A DNA stretch of 64,000 nt, taken from Bdellovibrionales bacterium (GTDB lineage Bacteria > Bdellovibrionota > Bdellovibrionia > Bdellovibrionales > UBA1609). The translations under genes were made by a program, and so were the position numbers. This document shows, in pieces, positions 53,989-61,453 of this stretch. Position 1 is the stretch's first letter; every line of letters starts with the position of its first letter. The notes beneath the pieces were generated by a model that did no database searches, was not told the origin of the DNA, and was given only the letters and a program-made list of their open reading frames with translations. The stretch spans positions 620,001 through 684,000 of the forward strand of contig JADJVA010000020.1 of assembly GCA_016716765.1 (NCBI GenBank). The letters run 5' to 3'.

Positions 53989-54672
53989 CTAGTCCTTAAC
54001 CTCAGATGTGCCGTTCTGAAATGAGACGGTGGGTGTCGCGCAAAAGAATTTTCGGAATATCTCATAAAAAATGGGGAGCATAGAAAGCAAAATAATTGCA
54101 AGCATGATCATTGAAAAATTCTGCTTTACGATCTCAGTTTCGCCAAAGAAGAAACCCGCAAAGAGAAACATACAGATCCAGATGAAAGCTCCAAAAATAT
54201 TATAATAAATAAATTTTAGCCTGGGCATCAAGCTTAAGCCAGCAACAAAAGGAGCGTAAGTTCGAATGATCGGCAAGAATCTTGCCAGGAAAATCGCTTT
54301 CCCTCCGTATTTTTTATAAAATAACTCAGCCTTCTCGAGGTGTCTTTCATTTAGAAACCGTCTTTTGCTATTTTTCAAAAAATGTCTTCTGCAGAAATGT
54401 CCAAAGGAAAAATTGACCGCATCACCAAGAATGGCCGCGCCAATCAAAAGGGGACAAAGCAATTTCAAATCCAACAAATCGGGTCGAACTGCACAAATGG
54501 ATCCCAATGAGAACAGCAAAGAGTCCCCAGGCAAAAATGGCATGACGACCAAGCCTGTTTCACAAAAAATAATCAAAAATAGGAAAAAATAAAGCCAGGG
54601 CCCCATAAAATTGGCCAGATTTGAAATGTGAGACCCCATATGCAAAACAAGATCAAGGACTTCACTTACCAC
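53989..54672 (-). CDS. DedA-family membrane protein
   Basis: Inner-membrane protein of the VTT/DedA superfamily; members flip or transport phospholipids such as undecaprenyl phosphate or support envelope integrity. MPFLPGDSLLFSLGSI and FLARFLPIIRTYAPFVAGLS are the conserved re-entrant motifs with the essential Arg. 227 residues, with four to five hydrophobic segments, is normal. It starts inside the end of the preceding exbD-like gene (11-base overlap), so it is part of the ExbB-ExbD-ExbD operon; this is an unusual partnership that may mean a joint envelope function. Confidence 0.9.
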   Translation of the reverse strand: MVSEVLDLVLHMGSHISNLANFMGPWLYFFLFLIIFCETGLVVMPFLPGDSLLFSLGSICAVRPDLLDLKLLCPLLIGAAILGDAVNFSFGHFCRRHFLKNSKRRFLNERHLEKAELFYKKYGGKAIFLARFLPIIRTYAPFVAGLSLMPRLKFIYYNIFGAFIWICMFLFAGFFFGETEIVKQNFSMIMLAIILLSMLPIFYEIFRKFFCATPTVSFQNGTSEVKD

Positions 54673-55234
54673 CTGATTCGCTCCTCATGACCGCAAAATT
54701 GATGCCTTCCCAGCCCTCTGTTATCAAAACAGTCATAATCCTTTTGACCTCTAAAATCGGTGTTTTCTGATCAGCCTGAATATTAATCTTCCTTTTATCT
54801 GGCTGACTCGGATCGGGCGGCTTCTCTGAACGCTTAAACTCCTGAAGTTTAGCCCTCAATCCATCAAACCCCTCATCTGTACTGGGAATGGGCTGAACAT
54901 ACGCTTTTCCCTTGGCTGCGGCAAAGATAATTTCGTTACTGGTAATAGTTATCAAAGGTAAATTCTCGAGGGGAACTGAATGCTTCGCATCAGGTATCCG
55001 TATTTTTGCTTTAGACATAAAAAAGATTTCGCCGGATGCTGAAAAATTCATCAAAAGAAAGATTACAAGCATAGAAAAAATGTCAATGAGGGCCGTTAAT
55101 GGGAGACCTGGCTCAGATTTTCTCATTTTCTTTTGATGCTGGCGCTCTCGTAAAAAGTGAAGATCATATTTTGAGTGGAGATGGAAGCCTGGGACGGTGA
55201 TTTTGCGCCTAAAGCTCCCTTTCAGGTGACTCAC
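54662..55234 (-). CDS. ExbD/TolR-like proton channel subunit, second copy
   Basis: A 190-aa protein with a single membrane helix (TALIDIFSMLVIFLLMNFSA) carrying the proton-accepting Asp, after a long basic cytoplasmic stretch of about 45 residues. The periplasmic part has the ExbD/TolR fold pattern (INIQADQKTPILEVKRIMTV). Together with the other ExbD-like protein and ExbB it would form a proton-driven motor like TolQR or AglRQS. The extended N-terminus is unusual. It overlaps the upstream gene by four bases. Confidence 0.9.
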   Translation of the reverse strand: MSHLKGSFRRKITVPGFHLHSKYDLHFLRERQHQKKMRKSEPGLPLTALIDIFSMLVIFLLMNFSASGEIFFMSKAKIRIPDAKHSVPLENLPLITITSNEIIFAAAKGKAYVQPIPSTDEGFDGLRAKLQEFKRSEKPPDPSQPDKRKINIQADQKTPILEVKRIMTVLITEGWEGINFAVMRSESGGK

Positions 55235-55674
55235 TGTGTGCTTACTCCCACATCACTCCACCCATTTCCGACGAGGGTATCAAAAACAGCGATCATCGTC
55301 TGATAAAAAACTCGATTTTCGGTATTCAGAACAACATCTTTCTTGTCAGGATAGGTCTTTCTCCACCCGGCCAAGACTTCAACCATCTTTTCTGTTTTCG
55401 GTCGCCCCTGTGTATCGAGCACCAAGGGAACTTTAGTCACATTTTCGTTCTCCGACATTAATATTTCGTTTCCCATTATGGTGACGGACAGAGAGATTGG
55501 CTTCTCAGTTGGAGGAGGCGTATCTTGATCGCTGCTTGTTACCTGGCTTGAATTTGTTGCAAGCGAATCAATATTCATCCAGACGGCCGTCATGAGAAGA
55601 AAACAAATCAAGACTGAAAACAGATCAATAAAGGGAACTAGATTGAGTTCATCATCGCCCGACGTAGCACTCAT
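55231..55674 (-). CDS. ExbD/TolR-like proton channel subunit, first copy
   Basis: 147 residues. The N-terminal NLVPFIDLFSVLICFLLMTA is the classic ExbD helix with the conserved Asp; a Thr/Pro-rich linker follows, then the periplasmic domain with KKDVVLNTENRVFYQTMIAV. It lies directly downstream of the exbB-like gene with a single-base overlap of the stop and start. Energises an unknown outer-membrane or periplasmic partner. Confidence 0.92.
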   Translation of the reverse strand: MSATSGDDELNLVPFIDLFSVLICFLLMTAVWMNIDSLATNSSQVTSSDQDTPPPTEKPISLSVTIMGNEILMSENENVTKVPLVLDTQGRPKTEKMVEVLAGWRKTYPDKKDVVLNTENRVFYQTMIAVFDTLVGNGWSDVGVSTQ

Positions 55675-56321
55675 TACTTCCTCGATAATTTTTCACGATG
55701 GGTCAAAATGAAATTCAGAGTTGTCACGCTGACCTCATGAATATCGTCCACAACTCTCTGTGACCAATTATTAAAAACAATGTATCCGGCCAAAGTTGGA
55801 ATGGCGACAATCAGTCCAAATGCCGTGCAGTTCATCGCTTCCGCAATGTTGGCGGCCAGTACTGTGGCCTTTTCCGACGCCGAAACAGTTGCTACAGTTG
55901 CAAATGCACCGATCATACCAATGACGGTTCCAAGTAGGCCCACCAGTGTCGCCATATTCGAGACAGCAGCAAGAATACCAACATTTTTCTCAAGGCGCGG
56001 AATTTCCCTGAGAGCCACTGCATCCATTGCGGTTTGCACCTCTTCATCTCCAAGGCGATTTGCCACCGCCATCAATCCAGCACGAACAATGTTGGTGAGG
56101 GGCGATTTTGATTGTGAAACAATCGCCACAGCCTTTTCTAAATTGCCCTGTAAGATATAAGAATTAATTTCATGTAAAAGACTGTCCTTATTAACGTTTG
56201 AAGCCGCCGAAATAACAGCAAAACGTTCAAGTATAATGGCCACAGCAAATACCGAGCAACCCAAAATTGGGTACATCGGCCATCCTCCCTCATGAAACGC
56301 CTCTGCTATACGTGCAAACAT
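55674..56321 (-). CDS. ExbB/TolQ/MotA-like proton channel protein
   Basis: 215-aa inner-membrane protein with three helices. The conserved region near the middle helix, SNMATLVGLLGTVIGMIGAF, and the following ANIAEAMNCTAFGLIVAIPT with the channel Thr are clear family marks. It is the first gene of the four-gene run with two ExbD-like proteins and DedA. In Myxococcus the AglRQS motor has the same one-to-two arrangement; in other cases such modules energise TonB or Tol functions. No tonB, tolB or pal is next to it. AAGGGG lies five bases before the ATG. Confidence 0.93.
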   Translation of the reverse strand: MFARIAEAFHEGGWPMYPILGCSVFAVAIILERFAVISAASNVNKDSLLHEINSYILQGNLEKAVAIVSQSKSPLTNIVRAGLMAVANRLGDEEVQTAMDAVALREIPRLEKNVGILAAVSNMATLVGLLGTVIGMIGAFATVATVSASEKATVLAANIAEAMNCTAFGLIVAIPTLAGYIVFNNWSQRVVDDIHEVSVTTLNFILTHREKLSRK

Positions 56322-56790
56322 AGTTTCCCCTTATATAATCGCGTTATCTGCTAAACTTACAGACTTCTAGACTCAACCTTTTTGGCTGATTTCTCTTATC
56401 CTAACAAATTCCTCAGACCAATCGATGAAACTAAGTGATTATCCTGAAAAACTACACCAACAGAGGGGAAAATCACCTCGAAGGGAAAATCGGCTCAGAG
56501 GAAAGAGAGAAAGCCCCTGCCTTGCCTAGCAACCGCATCTTTTCAATTCGCCTGCTCAGTCCATTTCAGCCTTTGGTCTGGTTCTTTTATCGAGCCAACA
56601 ACCAATTCCGAATAATCGTTTTGCCTACTCCCCCGCGCTGTCCCTCTGTCTCTTTGAGTTCATAACGCAAGGCAGAGTGAATTAACAGGAATGGCGGCTT
56701 AGCTGCCTTTTGCCTCAGGTCCTGATTGACAGGTATTAAGCCCCCGACTATTTTGTGGCCGCTGTACTTTTTAATCGTTTCTTTCGACGT
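56322..56790. other. Intergenic region of 469 bases before tRNA-Leu
   Basis: No credible gene. It must contain the promoter of the exbB operon on the minus strand and of the tRNA on the plus strand. A small hairpin GGCGGC-TTA-GCTGCC followed by TTTT lies at 56693-56711 and could end a plus-strand transcript. Frames of 76 and 102 codons here are not supported by binding sites or composition; the second runs antisense across the tRNA. Confidence 0.45.
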
Positions 56791-56877
56791 GCGCGCGTGG
56801 CGAAATTGGTAGACGCACCAGCTTGAGGGGCTGGCGCCCGCAAGGGCATGGTGGTTCAAGTCCACTCGCGCGCACCA
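56791..56877 (+). tRNA. tRNA-Leu(GAG)
   Basis: An 87-base tRNA with an encoded CCA end. The acceptor stem pairs GCGCGCG with CGCGCGC; the anticodon stem is CCAGC/GCTGG around TTGAGGG, so the anticodon is GAG (56825-56827) and reads CUC and CUU. The D-arm has the GGCGAAATTGGTAGACGC pattern of class II tRNAs, the long variable arm includes CCCGCAAGGG, and the T-loop is TTCAAGT. Remnants of mobile elements lie within 100 bases downstream, as often found at tRNA genes. Confidence 0.97.
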
Positions 56878-56951
56878 TTCAACAACTTCCTTCATTTGGT
56901 TCTGGTTCTACGGTTCTACTCGGTTCATGGTGGGTAATTCAAAAAAGTCAT

Positions 56952-57273
56952 TTAAGCACAAGCATTTAGGTATCTGAGTCTGTACAATTTAAAACTTTTA
57001 ACGCCGTAAGCTCGCTTCTGTATTAGCTTTGCGACGTTGTTAAAACCTTCGGTTCTTGCGTTGGTAATCCGGTTGACGAAGTAATTCAAGATTTCATTTC
57101 TCCATTTCATGAGAGTTCGTCTGAGGTTTTTTATTTTGGGGATCTGGCTTAAAGCCATTTGATCTGTCATTCGAATTAGGACTCTGGCGGCCGTTTTATT
57201 TTCATTGATTCGGTAAGCTGCAGGGGCCAGTTTCCAAACATAGACTAAAAAAGAAGTTTTGCTTGGGCTATTT
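56952..57273 (-). pseudogene. C-terminal remnant of an ISL3-type transposase
   Basis: Open frame of about 105 codons without proper start, beginning after an in-frame stop near 57274. It reads FLVYVWKLAPAAYRINENK, then LRRTLMKWRNEILNYFVNRI, TNARTEGFNNVAKLIQKRAYG and YRLRYLNAC. The TNxxxEGFNN and KRxxYG patterns are typical of the last part of DDE_Tnp_ISL3 transposases. The remaining 300 residues are absent, so this is a leftover of an earlier insertion beside the tRNA, probably cut off by the following IS200/IS605-like element or by deletion. Confidence 0.8.
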
Positions 57274-57343
57274 TAACAAACCCGTTTCAGAATTCTCCAT
57301 CTAAAATCTTTGATTTAGGTGGAGATGAATGAAACTCGACTTT

Positions 57344-57359
57344 CCTCCATGGATGGAGG
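57344..57359. repeat. Left-end hairpin of the IS200/IS605 element
   Basis: CCTCCAT and ATGGAGG pair around GG, 12 bases downstream of the tnpA stop. Subterminal hairpins like this are recognised by Y1 transposases. Confidence 0.5.
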
Positions 57360-57370
57360 AGGTCTTGAAA

Positions 57371-57805
57371 TCAGGATGATTTTTCATTTCCCTGATTTTC
57401 TACATATTTTTTTATGACCTCAAGTGTCGCTCCGCCCGTCGAAATGAGACAATAGGCTCGAGTCCAGAAAACAGGTTTCCAATAATATTTCTTCAGGTGT
57501 GCTGGAAACTTCTTCCTAATAAGTCTGCTCGTTACGGTTTTTAGGTTGTTGATGAGCTTTGAAAGATTCATCGCCGGGTGTGCTTCAAAGAGAAGATGAA
57601 CGTTGTCTTCTTTGCCGCTAAACTCGAGGAGTCTGCAGTCCCATTCACAAAGAAGTCTGCCAAACTCTTGCTTTAGAAAATCTAATTGCTCTGGATTGAG
57701 ACATCTTTTTCGATATTTGGTTACTAACACTAAGTGATAGTTGAGACTGTAAACGGCGTGAAAATGTCCACGTAATTTCGTTTTTTCTTTGATTTGACTT
57801 TTCAT
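57371..57805 (-). CDS. tnpA: IS200/IS605 Y1 transposase TnpA with altered HUH motif
   Basis: A 144-aa tyrosine-type single-strand transposase. YHLVLVTKYRKRC and the C-terminal GGATLEVIKKYVENQ with the catalytic Tyr are clear family marks, as is YWKPVFWTRAYCL. The metal-binding HUH motif, usually (D)HVHLL, here reads EDNVHLLF: codon AAC gives Asn where the first His should be. Such a change should impair metal binding and strand cleavage, so the protein may be inactive and the element immobile or dependent on another copy. Its start overlaps the region upstream of tnpB on the other strand. Confidence 0.9.
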   Translation of the reverse strand: MKSQIKEKTKLRGHFHAVYSLNYHLVLVTKYRKRCLNPEQLDFLKQEFGRLLCEWDCRLLEFSGKEDNVHLLFEAHPAMNLSKLINNLKTVTSRLIRKKFPAHLKKYYWKPVFWTRAYCLISTGGATLEVIKKYVENQGNEKSS

Positions 57806-57832
57806 AACACTAATAATAGAACAGACAAGGAA

Positions 57833-59071
57833 ATGAATCCACTCACGAGACGCTACAAATTCGAAATTTTTCCCTCACCGGTGCAGAAACGGCATCTAGG
57901 GAAGATATTTGGCTCGGTTCGTTTTGTGTACAACGAATTTCTAAAAATAAACGAGGAGCTGTACGCGGATGGGATACAGAAACTCTCTCGCACAGAGATG
58001 CAAGAACATCTCCTCATCTGGAAAGAAGCCGTTGACTGGCTGAGTGACGTGCCAAGTCAATCCTTGCAAGTTGCAACTCACGATCTCGATGTCGCCTATC
58101 AGAATCTGTTTGCAGGACGCGGTAAAAGGCCAAGACTCAAAAAGAAGTTGGCTGCGCAAAGTTTTTCACTCCCACAGCCAAAAATCAAATCAGTGTCGGG
58201 ACAAACTTGCGTATTTATTCCAAAATACAAGACTTGGATACCGATGAAAATGCATAGAGAATTTCCAGACGGTGCAAAGTTCGGTGCCGCCACCATCTCT
58301 AAAACTGCAAGTGGACGATGCTTCCTAAGCATCGTCACAAAATTCAATACGAAGGAAAAAATTCTTTCAACCAATGATGGGATCGTTGGTGTGGATCTGA
58401 ACATCAAGCAGATTGTTCTGAGTGATGGCGAAAAGATCCAGGTTCCAAAGACATTGGAAACGCTCGAGAGCAGAAAGCGCAGGCTTCAAAAGAAGATGCA
58501 GCGCCAACGAGATATGCAGAAATCAGAAAAGCGCGAAGATCGCTCCAATAATTACGAAAAAACAAGATTGCGGCTTGCAAAGTTGCACGAAAGAATAAGG
58601 TTCCAAAGGGAGGACTATCTTCACAAATTGGCTCTCAATATCTACCGCAAGAACCAAGTGGTGGCGATGGAGACACTCAATGTGAAGGGCATGATGAAAA
58701 ACCGAAGACTGGCAAAGTCAATTGCGTTTCAGTCATGGGGAAGACTTGTTGAGATAATGAAGGTGTATGCTGTCCAATACGACAAACATTTGCATTTTAT
58801 ATCGACTTGGTTTCCAAGTTCTAAGATGTGCCATCAGTGCGGGTTCGTGAACAGCGAACTCACACTTTCCGATCGGGAATGGACATGTGAATCATGTCAT
58901 ATTCATCACGATAGGGACGTCAATGCTGCAATAAATATTCAAAACGAGGGTGGGTCCTACCCCGTTCATCAGCCTGTGGAGAGGAAAGGCTCTGTTGTAC
59001 GGCCGAAAGGGCGCACAACAACCATGGCCTCGGCGAAGCAGGAATCATCAAGATTTGAGGTGGCATCGTGA
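57833..59071 (+). CDS. tnpB: IS605 OrfB / TnpB RNA-guided nuclease
   Basis: TnpB proteins are RNA-guided DNA nucleases, the ancestors of Cas12, that keep the element at its site by cutting the empty copy. The RuvC-like triad is complete: Asp in GIVGVDLNIKQI, Glu in VVAMETLNVKGM, Asp in HHDRDVNAAINI. The four-cysteine zinc ribbon is in MCHQCGFVNS and WTCESCH, and the N-terminal part has the YKFEIFPSPVQKRHLGKIFG pattern. I start at ATG 57833 (MNPLTRRYKFEI), which agrees with the family; the frame is open 13 codons further. 412 residues are normal. The guide (omega) RNA is expected from the 3' end of this gene through the right end. Confidence 0.93.
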   Translation: MNPLTRRYKFEIFPSPVQKRHLGKIFGSVRFVYNEFLKINEELYADGIQKLSRTEMQEHLLIWKEAVDWLSDVPSQSLQVATHDLDVAYQNLFAGRGKRPRLKKKLAAQSFSLPQPKIKSVSGQTCVFIPKYKTWIPMKMHREFPDGAKFGAATISKTASGRCFLSIVTKFNTKEKILSTNDGIVGVDLNIKQIVLSDGEKIQVPKTLETLESRKRRLQKKMQRQRDMQKSEKREDRSNNYEKTRLRLAKLHERIRFQREDYLHKLALNIYRKNQVVAMETLNVKGMMKNRRLAKSIAFQSWGRLVEIMKVYAVQYDKHLHFISTWFPSSKMCHQCGFVNSELTLSDREWTCESCHIHHDRDVNAAINIQNEGGSYPVHQPVERKGSVVRPKGRTTTMASAKQESSRFEVAS

Positions 59072-59135
59072 GACGCCATCCGCTTGATGCTCCCACTTAT
59101 TCCCGACAAGGGAAAAGTGGTGAGAGGTTCACGCG
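58950..59135 (+). ncRNA. Candidate omega (reRNA) guide region of TnpB
   Basis: In characterised IS200/IS605 elements the guide RNA overlaps the 3' end of tnpB and runs to the right end, where it is followed by the guide sequence from flanking DNA. Here this span contains a hairpin just before the presumed right end. The boundaries are inferred from the family; nothing in the sequence fixes them. Confidence 0.4.
59093..59120. repeat. Right-end hairpin of the IS200/IS605 element
   Basis: CCACT pairs with AGTGG and TTCCC with GGGAA around GACAA, with a small internal loop. It lies 22 bases after tnpB, the expected place for the right-end imperfect palindrome. Confidence 0.55.
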
Positions 59136-59140
59136 AGCAG

Positions 59141-60973
59141 TCAATGCGCAGTCTCCTTAAAGGGAAGACTGCATTCCCTGAATTCAAAGTCCTTCTCGCA
59201 TCCGATTGCTTTCCGGATCGGCTCAGAAAACAATTCCTTTCTGCGCTGATCACCCTCTGTATGCGCATCAAAAATATATTCCTTTTCGATAGCGCTCTCC
59301 TCAGGAAAATGACTAGAAAGCGATGGCTTAACACACTGCCAAGAGCTACTGGCTAAAAACTTATTTTGTCTATCCCACTGAAAAGGAAGTTCGGACAAGA
59401 GTTCAGCCATCGCATAGCTTCCAATGACATCGGCAAATCGCTCATCTGGAGATGATGAATAGCCCTCGGTTTCCATAAGACTTCGGTTAGAAAATTCTCC
59501 TTCGATTCGCAAGGTTTCCCTTAGAACATCGATACTCATGCTCTTGGCTGTCTCTATTGCAGTCTTCATTTTTTCTGATGATGGCCTATCAGAACAGCGA
59601 TATTCAGCTGTAAAATACATGAGGGTTGTCAGCTCATCGTCAATAGGCTCTTCTCCGTGAGTCCACAAGTAATAGTTGCAAGGATCGAGGTAATTTGGAT
59701 TTTTCTGAGTTTTGCCATTAATCATCGGAATCATCGGCTTAGTGATTCTTAAAAAACGGTCACTTGAAGCAAGGCCGGAAATTCTGTCAGACACAATTGA
59801 ACTGGCTATACGCTCTAAGTCGGTATCCGTCATTATTTTGGCGGTTTCCCTTCGCTTTAGGCATTGCTGAAACTCTGGCAGTTCAGGTTGATAGCCTGAC
59901 AGTGATCCGAGAGAGGTACTGAATTGTTTTTTATATTCATTCCATGTTTCACATGAGAATGCCTTTGGTTCGCATACTTCGGCACGAAGACCGGCGAGCT
60001 CTCTTCCAAATGAGGAATTTATCTGAAAAAGGTACTGACTACGGTCAATTCCCAAGGCGTGGCCCATCTCATGGGCCAGGGTCTGAATAATATCTTCGCT
60101 ATTGAAGTCCCCAGCGCAAATAGTCAGAACATTGAGATAGGTATAGTAGTAGGCATTTATAGTTGTCGTAGAGCACTCATCATTGGATATCGCAGGAAAT
60201 GCACCTGGCAAAACAAGCCTCACCTCCGAAATTCGCTTGTTCCAATCGGCTCGAACAGATTCCGGAATATCGAGCTTGGAAAGCATGTGAAGATAACTTG
60301 CTTTCAAACCCGCAAAACCTTGCTCAACCTTTTCCCAATTCTTATCGTTACGCCAAATGGCGCGAGATATCTCTGAGATAAGATTCCTGCGCAACCTACG
60401 CCGCTCCAGCTCAAGTTCGATTGGGATCAATTTCTCAGAAACTTGATGAAATCCCTGATACTTATTTCCCATTCGGGTTAAATTCGTCTCATTGAGTGCT
60501 GCTGACCAAATAAATCCGAGTTCATAGTCGAGATGGTCAGATGCCAACCGCTGACCCTTGGTCATCTCAATTCGAGGCTTTCGATCCAAAAACTCTTCCA
60601 TTTTTGCAAAATATTGCCGGCGTTGAAGGGCCTGATAGAAATCCTTCGGCAAGTATTGACGATTGCGAAGCTTTGCCTGGGCGTACCGATAGAAGACCTG
60701 CGAAAATTCATTTTGTGTTTCACCCTGCAAGACTTTGGTGGAACGCTTTGCCCTTTTAACTTCCAGATTCCCTAAGGCTTCTGGCGAATAGAGATAGTTG
60801 CAATATTTGTCCAAAAGGTACTTGCATTGAGGCCGCTCAGATTCTCCATACAACTGCTCCGACGAGAAGGTCTTCAGCGATTCCCGCAATTTCAGGGGTT
60901 GGTTGGTGCTACAAGAACATAGCAAACCGACCAATACTGCAAATCTAAGACAATAAAAAACCCAACTGGCCAT
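59141..60973 (-). CDS. Lipoprotein metallopeptidase, M13-like gluzincin
   Basis: 610 residues with a lipobox (GLLCSC), so probably membrane-anchored outside the cytoplasm. The zinc motif is LAHEMGHALGID near residue 298, with the third ligand likely in SSSPDERFADVIGSYAM near 506. The upstream TINAYYYTYLNVLTICAG resembles the substrate-binding VNAYY segment of neprilysin-like M13 enzymes, and a long helical N-terminal region matches their architecture. Many cysteines (CEPKAFSCE, YRCSD) are probably in disulfides. It closes a three-gene run with the small lipoprotein and the GCS2 ligase. Its 3' end is 70 bases from the IS element, which left it intact. Confidence 0.82.
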   Translation of the reverse strand: MASWVFYCLRFAVLVGLLCSCSTNQPLKLRESLKTFSSEQLYGESERPQCKYLLDKYCNYLYSPEALGNLEVKRAKRSTKVLQGETQNEFSQVFYRYAQAKLRNRQYLPKDFYQALQRRQYFAKMEEFLDRKPRIEMTKGQRLASDHLDYELGFIWSAALNETNLTRMGNKYQGFHQVSEKLIPIELELERRRLRRNLISEISRAIWRNDKNWEKVEQGFAGLKASYLHMLSKLDIPESVRADWNKRISEVRLVLPGAFPAISNDECSTTTINAYYYTYLNVLTICAGDFNSEDIIQTLAHEMGHALGIDRSQYLFQINSSFGRELAGLRAEVCEPKAFSCETWNEYKKQFSTSLGSLSGYQPELPEFQQCLKRRETAKIMTDTDLERIASSIVSDRISGLASSDRFLRITKPMIPMINGKTQKNPNYLDPCNYYLWTHGEEPIDDELTTLMYFTAEYRCSDRPSSEKMKTAIETAKSMSIDVLRETLRIEGEFSNRSLMETEGYSSSPDERFADVIGSYAMAELLSELPFQWDRQNKFLASSSWQCVKPSLSSHFPEESAIEKEYIFDAHTEGDQRRKELFSEPIRKAIGCEKDFEFRECSLPFKETAH

Positions 60974-60982
60974 ACCGACTAA

Positions 60983-61453
60983 TCAATTCTTTGCTTTAGG
61001 AGGCTCTGTCTTAGCATCTGTAGTTTGAGTCTTTACTGGTTGTGTGACAGTTTGAGGAGCTGACGTTTGAGCCTGCTCAACAGAGCACTTAAATCCTACC
61101 TCCTCGAGCTTTCCCCGGATCCGATCGCGAACCTGCTCGCAATGGCTATTTCCCTTGTTTGACCAAGCGACAGCATCTTTGCTGCTGTAGTTCGAGTAAA
61201 AAAGTTTGCAGCCTCTGGTTTGCGCGGCCTCGACTTTCAAAGTGCGAGTTTCCTGATCACGCTTGCAGGCGAGCTCATTTTTCTGCGCTTCGACTTTTGC
61301 CGGGGTGGCCGCCTGACCAGTTTGTGTAGCAGTTGTCAATTGCTGAGCCGGCGCTTCCGTAGGTGAGGCTGTACCAGCTTGTTTCTTTTGCGGATTCGAG
61401 CAGCCAAATATTAGACCTGTACATGCTCCTAATATAAAAATATTTATGCGCAT
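60983..61453 (-). CDS. Small Thr/Gln/Ala-rich lipoprotein
   Basis: 156 residues with a classical lipobox (GLIFGC) after a 17-residue hydrophobic segment. Residues 20-55 and 120-156 are low in complexity, rich in Ala, Thr, Gln and Pro, as in exposed linkers. The middle part carries four cysteines (ELACKRDQ, TRGCKLFYSNY, SHCEQVRD, GFKCSVEQ), suggesting a small disulfide-bonded domain. Its start overlaps the end of the GCS2 gene by ten bases and it stops ten bases before the peptidase start. Function unknown. Confidence 0.75.
   Translation of the reverse strand: MRINIFILGACTGLIFGCSNPQKKQAGTASPTEAPAQQLTTATQTGQAATPAKVEAQKNELACKRDQETRTLKVEAAQTRGCKLFYSNYSSKDAVAWSNKGNSHCEQVRDRIRGKLEEVGFKCSVEQAQTSAPQTVTQPVKTQTTDAKTEPPKAKN

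Larger units (their letters stand above)
57300..59135. mobile_element. IS200/IS605-family insertion element with divergent tnpA and tnpB
   Basis: The element has a Y1 transposase gene on the minus strand and a TnpB gene on the plus strand, arranged divergently as in IS605. The likely left-end hairpin is at 57344-57359 and the right-end hairpin at 59093-59120. The exact ends cannot be fixed without an empty-site sequence, since elements of this family have no inverted repeats and make no target duplication. The right boundary must be before 59141, where the next gene stops. Confidence 0.8.

Noticed and set aside
56587..56895. 102-codon minus-strand frame containing RVDLNHHALAGASPSS
   Set aside because: It is the antisense translation of tRNA-Leu, a known annotation artefact.
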